Shown here one piece after another: positions 19,426-25,474 of a stretch of 25,474 nt of DNA. Location: positions 1 to 25,474 of IMG/VR virus record IMGVR_UViG_3300002225_000012; one strand, written 5' to 3'. Under the pieces are notes generated by a model. That model was not told the DNA's origin. It worked only from the letters and a program-made list of their open reading frames with translations, and did not search any database. Positions within the stretch are counted from its first letter, which is position 1; every line of letters starts with the position of its first letter. This DNA is from a virus. A program made the position numbers and the translations under genes.

Positions 19426-20669
19426 TGCCTGTAGTTTCATCTAACCAGTTTAACTTAAAGTCTGACCCTTTCGGCTCGCTTTCTCGCGGAATGAAGCTGG
19501 GCGAGCAATTCAAGCAGCAGCAACTAGCAAACAAACAGCAAGAGTTTCTAGAGGGTGGTGGCCTAAGTTCGCCTACAGCCATACAAGATGCCGGAAAAAT
19601 TGGCATAGACTTTCAGAATAAAGTGGCAAATCAACTAGAAATGATTGATAGAAGGACTGGCAATATTGACCAAAGAAAGTTCTCAGAGGCGGCAAATTTC
19701 GCATTCAAAATACAAAACATGCCAGTAGAGCGCCAGAATGTTGAAATAGCGAACAGAATAGAAACGCTAGAATCTCAAGGTCGTGACGCGTCACACTCTA
19801 GACAGTTGCTAGAGCTTCCTTTTGAGGATAGAAAACTAGAACTAGAAGGGCTTCAAGTGGCTGCTTTGCCGAATGAAGATAGGTTAAAGATGCTCAGCGG
19901 TGGTAGTAGGCCAAACATACAATTCGGCAAGCAGGAAATGTTCAAAGACGATGCAGGGCAAATATTTTGGGCTACTACTGCCCGCGACCCAAGGGGTGGA
20001 CAGATTAAATCTGAAATTACTCCGATGGTGGATGGTTCAAACCCTCAAGGGCAACTAGTCCCTGTATCCGGCTCTGGCATAACATCTCAAGAAAAGATCG
20101 GTGAAGCGCAAGAAATAGCTAACGTTAAATTTTCTGAAAAGCGGAGAGATATATTAACAACGGAACTTGCTGACAGGAATAGAGCGGCATCACGGAGCGT
20201 TATAAATATAAATAGAGCGCTGAAACTTGCAGACAAAGCAAGTCAAGGCTTAACCGGCTATTTGAAAACGCAGTTAGCAAAGATATTCCCAGATATCGAT
20301 GTAGGAGATGAGGGCGCATTGCAAGCAGCTTTTACGCAATTAGCAATTGATAAGCTTCAAAGTTTTAAAGGGCCAACAACGGACTTTGAATACGATAAAG
20401 CGTTATCTATAGGCGGCGATATATCAGATCCTAAAACCGCCAACATAGCTAGGTTAAATGCGTTAAAGCGCGCCGCTTGGTTCACTCAACGCGAATTCAA
20501 GCAATTCAGAGAGTTTACCGACAAAGGCGGCAACCCAGACGATTTCTCATTTGATTTTGGGGAAGAAATACAAACTAAGCGCGGACCAATACCATTGCAA
20601 GATATACAAGATACCGCGCTAGAAAACAACTTGACCATTGAGCAAACTATAAAAAGGCTGAATGAATAA
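19425..20669 (+). CDS. Ejection protein (gp20-like position)
   Basis: 414 residues, second of three consecutive large helical proteins. The N-terminus (VVSSNQFNLKSDPFGSLSRG, KLGEQFKQQQLANKQQEFLE) is Gln-rich, followed by long helices (VERQNVEIANRIETLESQGR, LPFEDRKLELEGLQV). The C-terminal half includes LTTELADRNRAASRSVININ, SQGLTGYLKTQLAKIFPD and NIARLNALKRAAWFTQREFK, an arrangement common to phage DNA-ejection proteins annotated as gp20-like. P22 gp20 has 471 residues. It would leave the virion with DNA and help form the channel through the cell envelope. Both junctions are TAATG overlaps. Assigned mostly by position and composition. Confidence 0.7.
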   Translation: MPVVSSNQFNLKSDPFGSLSRGMKLGEQFKQQQLANKQQEFLEGGGLSSPTAIQDAGKIGIDFQNKVANQLEMIDRRTGNIDQRKFSEAANFAFKIQNMPVERQNVEIANRIETLESQGRDASHSRQLLELPFEDRKLELEGLQVAALPNEDRLKMLSGGSRPNIQFGKQEMFKDDAGQIFWATTARDPRGGQIKSEITPMVDGSNPQGQLVPVSGSGITSQEKIGEAQEIANVKFSEKRRDILTTELADRNRAASRSVININRALKLADKASQGLTGYLKTQLAKIFPDIDVGDEGALQAAFTQLAIDKLQSFKGPTTDFEYDKALSIGGDISDPKTANIARLNALKRAAWFTQREFKQFREFTDKGGNPDDFSFDFGEEIQTKRGPIPLQDIQDTALENNLTIEQTIKRLNE

Positions 20670-22753
20670 TGGCAGTTTTAGATTTAAGTACGGGCAAAGA
20701 GATAGAGGAGGCTCAGCCATCAGAGGCGACAAAGCCTGCCGTTAGTGACGACCCAATAATTAAGTTGCGCGGATTAATTGATAGGCAAAAGGCTGGCGAA
20801 CAAGGGTTAGATAATGAGATAGCAGAGGCGAGAAAACCTTTTAACTCATTGATGGGGTCTGGCGCTCAAGTCAGCAATGAGGGCGGCTTGGTGGGTGATA
20901 TAGCAGATGCGGTCGATCCTTACGTACAACTATCAACAAACCCACAAGCGCGTTCAGAAGCGGTTTTAAATGTCGCAACCGGTGCGGTGGCCCAGCCAGT
21001 TTCGGGGTTGTCAGGGCTAGCTAGTGCGCCATTTGTTGGTGCTGAGAAAGCGGCTGAGATAGTAAAAGATGTCCAGTCGGCAATGACTTATGATCCAAAA
21101 ACAGAGGAAGGTCAAAAAGCATTACAAGCAGTGGGCACGATGGTTGAGCCAATAGCCAAGGTTTTAAAAGTGACAGAGGATGCGTTCGGAGATTTCGGGT
21201 TTGAGCATGGCGGCGCAGTTTCTGGCGCTATAGCTAAGGCAATTCCAGCGGCAATCATCGAAGCTGTTGGGTTTAAGGGCGTTAGTGGCGCTGCGACAAA
21301 GGCAGCCAAGCAAGCAAGCAAAGCACGAAAAGTTAAAAATTTGGGGTTAGAACCAGAGGATTTGACGTCAATAGAGAGGTCTATTAGTGGCGCTGACAGA
21401 GCGACGGAGGGTTTAAGAAGAAAAACGAATATGAGGGTTGACTTACTTCCAGCGCAGAAAACGCAACTACCGAGCGAGTTAATAGACCAAAGATTACTAG
21501 GGCAGCTAGACGCCACATCCCGCCGAGCAGCTAAAGCGCTAGAAAAACAGAATAAGCAAGTTTATAACGCCACAAACGAGTTAATAATTAACACAGGCAG
21601 CAGAACAGCAACAGAGAGCGGGGCAGCTAATTTCAAAACTGCGGCGAATCTAGCTATTGATGCGAGGCGGCAAGCGCGGGAGGCTGCAACAAGGGGGTTG
21701 TACGATGATGCGCTATCTAGACCTACTAGGGTGGATTTAACAGCAACAAGAAGAGCTATAGAGAACATCATAGAGGATGCGCCTGCGGATTCTGACTTCT
21801 TAAGGGTTGGGAATAGGCTTAGAAATTTAACTCGCGCACATGCGAACGGTAACCCGCCAAGCTTGAGACAGCTACAGAAAGCAAAAATAACAATGCAAGA
21901 TATGATAGACGATACAAGCGGCAAAGCAACAAGCCCAACAATCAAAGCTGAAATAATCGGAGTTAAGCGAAACCTTGTTGATGAAATGAAAAGGGCTAGC
22001 CCTGAGTTTGCAAGGGCTGAGGATGAATTTATAAGATTATCACCTGCAATCTCAGACCTAGAAAACTCTCTAGTTGGACAAATTTCTAATATAAAAGATA
22101 CTAACATTAAAAACTTGTCAGGAAGGATTTTTGACCCTGCACTTGCATCAACAGACCCAGCGGCCATAAGAAATGCAAAAACAATAATAGATGAGGTTGC
22201 ACCGAATGCTTGGAACGATTTACTCAAAGTGGAGCTTAATCGCAGGGTTAGCGGCATGGTCGAATCGATAGGTGACGCTGACTTGTTAACAAAGAACATC
22301 CCCGCACAACTCAAAAGAGCTATATACGGGAACCCTAAGCAGCGACAGGCGTTATTTGCGGGCATGTCTAAAGAGCAAGCAAAGAACTTTGCATATTTAG
22401 AAGATGTCCTTAAAAGAGCAGAATCTGGTCGCGCGGCTGGCTCGCCTACGGAATTATTCAGACAGTCAACAGAGAACTTAAAGGGTGTAGCCGGTAGACT
22501 TAGAGAAAGAATCTTTGAGCCATTAAAATCTATTCAGAAAACAGGAGAGCAAGCAATATTTGAACGTAACGCTAAGAAGTTAGCGGACTTTATGTTTGAT
22601 CCTAAATCTGAACCATTACTATCTAAACTAAGAAAGATTAGCCCAAACTCAAAAGAAGCGGCTAAAATAACTGATAAATTATTTGACAAGGCAAAAATAA
22701 CAGCAGCATCAACGGTCCCAGCAATTGAAGCGGAGAATAATAAAGATGAGTAG
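20669..22753 (+). CDS. Large ejection protein (gp16-like position)
   Basis: 694 residues, comparable to P22 gp16 (609). The N-terminal part is acidic and polar. Residues about 95-210 contain Ala/Gly/Val-rich helices able to enter membranes (VLNVATGAVAQPVSGLSGLA, GGAVSGAIAKAIPAAIIEAV). The rest is charged helix (RRAAKALEKQNKQVYNATNE, RRQAREAATRGLYDDALSR, LRQLQKAKITMQDMIDDTSG). No lysozyme or transglycosylase signature is seen. Location after two other ejection proteins and before the tailspike is that of gp16. It would be injected and help carry DNA across the inner membrane. It overlaps the tailspike by 8 bases. Confidence 0.7.
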   Translation: MAVLDLSTGKEIEEAQPSEATKPAVSDDPIIKLRGLIDRQKAGEQGLDNEIAEARKPFNSLMGSGAQVSNEGGLVGDIADAVDPYVQLSTNPQARSEAVLNVATGAVAQPVSGLSGLASAPFVGAEKAAEIVKDVQSAMTYDPKTEEGQKALQAVGTMVEPIAKVLKVTEDAFGDFGFEHGGAVSGAIAKAIPAAIIEAVGFKGVSGAATKAAKQASKARKVKNLGLEPEDLTSIERSISGADRATEGLRRKTNMRVDLLPAQKTQLPSELIDQRLLGQLDATSRRAAKALEKQNKQVYNATNELIINTGSRTATESGAANFKTAANLAIDARRQAREAATRGLYDDALSRPTRVDLTATRRAIENIIEDAPADSDFLRVGNRLRNLTRAHANGNPPSLRQLQKAKITMQDMIDDTSGKATSPTIKAEIIGVKRNLVDEMKRASPEFARAEDEFIRLSPAISDLENSLVGQISNIKDTNIKNLSGRIFDPALASTDPAAIRNAKTIIDEVAPNAWNDLLKVELNRRVSGMVESIGDADLLTKNIPAQLKRAIYGNPKQRQALFAGMSKEQAKNFAYLEDVLKRAESGRAAGSPTELFRQSTENLKGVAGRLRERIFEPLKSIQKTGEQAIFERNAKKLADFMFDPKSEPLLSKLRKISPNSKEAAKITDKLFDKAKITAASTVPAIEAENNKDE

Positions 22754-24695
22754 CAGATTTATATTGCCTTTAGAGTCAACTTTTGACCTTAATGGCGCGC
22801 CACAGGCCGGAGCGCAATTAGAGTTCTTCGATGTTGGCACGACAACGCAGAAAAACACTTATGCAGATGAAGCGAAAACAATCCCTAATACTAATCCAGT
22901 AATCGCAGACTCAAAAGGCCAATTTGGCGATATATGGTTGGACGGCGATTATAATGTAGACCTAAGAACAGCAGCCCTTGTTAACGTGTGGTCAGCAAAG
23001 AAAGTATCAGAGCTTGAAACCGTTTCATCCGCAAACACTAAATTTCTAAATTATACAACCAATGAGCTTACTACTTCAACAATGGCATCTAATACAAGTA
23101 GAACTTATGCCGCTGGCGATGTAGTACAAACAGCGGAATTCTCGACAGGAAGCGGTGGTGGCGGCGTTTATGATGTTGTTTTGACTTCAAGCGTCACGCC
23201 TAACACCTACAATATAATCGTAGGTGTAGCAGATGCGACTATTAGCTTTGTGTTGAGAGAGCTTGAAACTATCGACATTAGAACCTATGGAGCATCGCCA
23301 AGCGCTACAGCTGTAGCTAACTCAGCAATTATTCAAGCGGTTATCGATACAGGTAAAAGCTGGGTAGTGCCTGTCACGCCCAGCCCATTTGATATAAGTG
23401 TGGGGCTTACTTCTGCTACTGAGTGTCAAACAGCTACAATAGACGGCGTGATTAGAGCGACAGCCGCTATTATAATGTTTGAACATACTACTAGTAGGTA
23501 TCAAAGGCTTGTTGGTAGCGGTAGGTTAGACGGCAATAATATTGCAACTTACTGCTATAAAATATCATTTCCAAAGTGCGGATTAAGTGGCCCTGAGTGT
23601 AATAAAGCTACGGTTGCTAATGTTTGGATGGGTCATTTTTCGACATTTATTGATCAAAATAGTCGAGTCATAACTGGGGATGGTATTGGCGTATTAATCC
23701 AAGATGGCGTCGGCCAAGTTAATGATATCCGTATTAGAGACTCAATCATTTCTGGTAATGCTCAACATGGAATACGCATAGCCACGACAGCTAGGGATGG
23801 GTTTTGGATAACAGGTAATAATATGGAGCAAAACGCAACTGATGCGGGTGGTTTCGATCATATCTCGTCGGTTGGTGTTAGCTCTTTAAATATAAAAGAT
23901 AACTATATGGAAAATAGCTTAGATACTGATGCCACCAATTCATTTATAAATATTGAATCAGGCGTAGAGACTTTAACTATAGACGACAATAAAATGAATG
24001 ACTCAGCAGCAACCATCCCCTTTGATTACATTATTAGATTGGCAACTACCGGCGGCGACGTACTTCGTAGAGCAGTTGTATCTAATAACTGGGCTGACGG
24101 ATACGGGTCGCATTTTATTGAAAACGGTTTAAACACTGGCGTTAATAACTACTTATCTTTAAAAAATAATAACTTACTAAATAACACAACTGATACACTA
24201 GTTTCGTCAGGCGTAGCCGTTGACATATCTGAACCAACCAGATCATCACTGTATGCAAGAAGAGTGACCACAAACCAAACATTTAGCACAACAACAGCGG
24301 CTATTTTTAACGAGGCACTATCAACTACAACTCAAGCAACGGTTGATATTAGATTACTACCTGCTGCCTATAACTTGGCAACGGGGCTATACACTGTGTT
24401 CGAGTCCGGCAGATACTCAGTGCAGGGGGTTATATCTGTCACAGCGCCATCGGCGGGGGTTTACTTCACTGTTAGTATTAAAAAGAACGGGAGCGTTATT
24501 TACGGCCCCACTTATTCGCAAAGAGGTGATGGGTCTAAAAATATATCGGCAGCGTTTGACGGCTCAATAACTTGCATACCTTCTGACACGTTGTCAATCG
24601 ATATAACAGCTAGTACAGGAAGTTTAGATATGAGAGTTAACGCAAGCAGCTTGACGATTGAAAAAATAGGAACTAACTTTGGACAGCAAGCTTAA
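22746..24695 (+). CDS. Tailspike: adaptor domain, beta-helix and C-terminal jelly-roll
   Basis: ATG 22746 starts the conserved region (SSRFILPLESTFDLNGAPQA), giving 649 residues; the upstream in-frame TTG only adds a basic tract. The N-terminal domain to about residue 85 (GAQLEFFDVGTTTQKNTYAD, NTNPVIADSKGQFGDIWLDG) is a common virion-attachment module. From IDIRTYGASPSATAVANSAI a right-handed beta-helix begins (NDIRIRDSIISGNAQHGIRI, FWITGNNMEQNATDAGG, SSLNIKDNYMENSLDTDATN). The last about 140 residues (YSVQGVISVTAPSAGVYFTV, SIKKNGSVIYGPTYSQRGDG, SLTIEKIG) look like a C1q/TNF-type trimer domain. It likely binds and perhaps cleaves surface polysaccharide; catalytic acids cannot be assigned by eye. 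Confidence 0.85.
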   Translation: MSSRFILPLESTFDLNGAPQAGAQLEFFDVGTTTQKNTYADEAKTIPNTNPVIADSKGQFGDIWLDGDYNVDLRTAALVNVWSAKKVSELETVSSANTKFLNYTTNELTTSTMASNTSRTYAAGDVVQTAEFSTGSGGGGVYDVVLTSSVTPNTYNIIVGVADATISFVLRELETIDIRTYGASPSATAVANSAIIQAVIDTGKSWVVPVTPSPFDISVGLTSATECQTATIDGVIRATAAIIMFEHTTSRYQRLVGSGRLDGNNIATYCYKISFPKCGLSGPECNKATVANVWMGHFSTFIDQNSRVITGDGIGVLIQDGVGQVNDIRIRDSIISGNAQHGIRIATTARDGFWITGNNMEQNATDAGGFDHISSVGVSSLNIKDNYMENSLDTDATNSFINIESGVETLTIDDNKMNDSAATIPFDYIIRLATTGGDVLRRAVVSNNWADGYGSHFIENGLNTGVNNYLSLKNNNLLNNTTDTLVSSGVAVDISEPTRSSLYARRVTTNQTFSTTTAAIFNEALSTTTQATVDIRLLPAAYNLATGLYTVFESGRYSVQGVISVTAPSAGVYFTVSIKKNGSVIYGPTYSQRGDGSKNISAAFDGSITCIPSDTLSIDITASTGSLDMRVNASSLTIEKIGTNFGQQA

Positions 24696-24717
24696 CAATT
24701 AAGATTAAGTAAGACCA

Positions 24718-24885
24718 TCATATCATATTCCAGCCTTTCGCTTTATTAATCCTTTTAGCGAAAATTTGCGCCTTTTTTTTGCTTTGCTTTAAAAATTTAG
24801 AGTGAAGCATTTTTACTTTATAGTCTGGCATTTCTTGATAGTGTCTTTTTAAGCATTCAATTCTATATTTATTAGAGCTGTCCAC
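24718..24885 (-). CDS. Small basic phage protein (55 aa), last gene of right-end operon
   Basis: GTG 24885 follows the previous gene's TAA immediately, with AAAGG about 9 bases upstream. The product has 55 residues: DSSNKYRIECLKRHYQEMPD, YKVKMLHSKFLKQSKKKAQI, FAKRINKAKGW. The arrangement of an ECL-x-R-H-Y segment, a short linker with -MP- and a basic helix resembles small phage proteins of the DUF7696 type, but the match is loose. The strong Lys/Arg content suggests nucleic-acid binding. It ends 22 bases from the tailspike stop, with which it is convergent. Function unknown. Confidence 0.5.
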   Translation of the reverse strand: MDSSNKYRIECLKRHYQEMPDYKVKMLHSKFLKQSKKKAQIFAKRINKAKGWNMI

Positions 24886-25095
24886 TTATACAAGCCTTTC
24901 AAGCGTATTAGTACAGCAAATGGAATTAAGGTTATGAGCGTAGCTCGGCGGGTCGCACACAACTACCTTGCCGCCTCTTGCTATAAACTCCTCAACCGTT
25001 TCTTGGTCTTTAGGTTTAGGTTTAGGCATTTTGGGATTCCAAGGGCTGTACTCTCTTCTTTGCGCTGCTACTTCGCTTGGCTTTAATGATTTCAT
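24886..25095 (-). CDS. Small hypothetical protein with VEEFIARGGKV motif (69 aa)
   Basis: 69 residues from the ATG overlapping the Ala-rich gene's stop (ATGA on the minus strand). MKSLKPSEVAAQRREYSPWN is followed by a Pro/Lys stretch (PKMPKPKPKDQE), then TVEEFIARGGKVVVCDPPSY. The VEEF-L/I-ARGGK-I/V-x-x-x-PP motif occurs near the end of many short phage proteins whose role is not known. A Cys pair (SICCTNTLERLV) ends it. It sits in a three-gene minus-strand operon with an Ala-rich paralogue, which parallels the ATGA coupling seen at the left end. Expression and function are uncharacterised. Confidence 0.6.
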   Translation of the reverse strand: MKSLKPSEVAAQRREYSPWNPKMPKPKPKDQETVEEFIARGGKVVVCDPPSYAHNLNSICCTNTLERLV

Positions 25096-25474
25096 TTTAC
25101 AAACACCCCCGCATCTAATATTTCTTTGAGCTTTATGCTTTGAGCGTTTCTTACAGCCTTACGTGCTGCGTAGTCTTCTAATTCTGCCGCATCTGCTGCG
25201 TATAGTGCTACGTAGTATACTGCTTTGCATGCTTCGCAGTGGGACGCGTAATATACCGCATAGTTTGGTGTTTTTAATTCGCATCTTGCACTTGCTCTAG
25301 CTAATCTCAACTCTTCATCCGTAGCCTGACCCTCAGAATATTTCCAAGCTGTATCTAAACATTGTTGTAATACTGGATCACTAGCATTACTAACTACTTC
25401 ATTAGCACACCACCAAGCAAATTTTCGCCATAAATTATCATATTCAGGTAAACATCTTAACGACCATAATGTAT
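25092..25474 (-). CDS. Ala-rich tetrapeptide-repeat protein, paralogue truncated by window edge
   Basis: The frame is open to the last base, so the start lies outside the window; 126 residues are visible. They begin TLWSLRCLPEYDNLWRK and FAWWCANEVV, identical to the left-end gene through NASDP. They then diverge (VLQQCLDTAWKYSEGQATDE) and enter a tetrad tail of Tyr/Ala (NYAVYYASHCEACKAVYYVA) ending KAVRNAQSIKLKEILDAGVF and VK. The C-terminal anchor KLKEIL-x-x-GVFVK is also shared with the left copy, so only the middle differs. Functional assignment is as for the left-end paralogue. Its stop overlaps the next gene. Confidence 0.75.
   Translation of the reverse strand, partial: TLWSLRCLPEYDNLWRKFAWWCANEVVSNASDPVLQQCLDTAWKYSEGQATDEELRLARASARCELKTPNYAVYYASHCEACKAVYYVALYAADAAELEDYAARKAVRNAQSIKLKEILDAGVFVK
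25374..25474 (-). repeat. 101-bp perfect inverted repeat, right copy
   Basis: Exact reverse complement of 114-214, reaching the window's last base. It encodes the conserved domain of the second Ala-rich gene. It may extend beyond the window. Confidence 0.95.

Noticed and set aside
21562-22365. 267-residue minus-strand ORF
   Set aside because: It lies wholly opposite the gp16-position gene, has Ser/Leu/Ala composition typical of antisense shadows and no promoter or ribosome site.
24736-24780. Terminator for the tailspike transcript (TTTCGCT...AGCGAAA and a T8 run)
   Set aside because: The stem is separated from the T run by nine bases and lies inside the coding sequence of the minus-strand 55-residue gene, where the T run encodes Lys codons.
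1-25474. Complete genome with direct terminal repeats
   Set aside because: The end repeats are inverted, not direct, lie inside coding genes and are cut by the window. Replication genes are missing, so a complete genome is not supported.

Overview
The window is an AT-rich segment of a tailed, short-tailed (podovirus-type) phage whose particle genes follow the phage P22 plan. Overlapping Rz/Rz1-type spanin genes point to a Gram-negative host. The E. coli-like -35/-10 boxes, a YbcO/DUF1364-type nuclease and the P22-type head and ejection genes suggest a gammaproteobacterium; the species cannot be named from sequence alone. No integrase, CI-type repressor, DNA polymerase or tRNA is visible, so lifestyle is unresolved and this is only part of a genome. 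Both edges cut through a gene.

Left accessory and recombination block (1-4686, all +): a partial Ala-rich tetrapeptide-repeat gene, a small helix-turn-helix-like gene, two hexanucleotide GGCTNN arrays flanking a DUF6948-like gene, ssb, a Cro-like regulator, an acidic protein behind its own promoter/operator, a hexapeptide-repeat protein, a 30-aa membrane peptide, a NinB-like protein, a YbcO-like HNH protein and a PD-(D/E)XK nuclease.

Lysis block (4779-7165, +): a near-consensus sigma70 promoter drives a 22-aa Pro/Lys peptide, membrane proteins, a coiled-coil/TM protein, a DUF5675 protein that is the only endolysin candidate here, a two-TM holin candidate and an Rz/Rz1-like pair. Many of these genes overlap by ATGA. 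One isolated minus-strand gene (7211-7396) follows, driven by an inverted copy of the promoter/operator found near 2562-2596.

Morphogenesis block (7521-24695, +): unknown 99-aa protein, TerS-like protein, TerL, P22-type portal, scaffold, coat, terminator, two small WEDSP proteins, gp4-like, gp10-like, a gp26-position protein, a beta-rich tail protein, a small structural protein, gp14-like (DUF2824), three ejection proteins (gp7/gp20/gp16 positions) and a beta-helix tailspike.

Right end (24718-25474, minus): a convergent three-gene operon beginning with a second Ala-rich gene. Its conserved domain is identical over 101 bp, in inverted orientation, to the left-end gene. No stretch over 300 bases lacks a gene; the longest gaps are 7397-7588 and 4687-4836, and both hold promoters.

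The most unusual material is the set of compositionally repetitive genes: the Ala-rich tetrad proteins at both ends, the two GGCTNN arrays and the hexapeptide-repeat gene. In the arrays, base changes fall mostly at the wobble positions of a frame that encodes (Ala-Leu/Gln/Met)n, not the Gly-Ser frame that has the conventional start codons.
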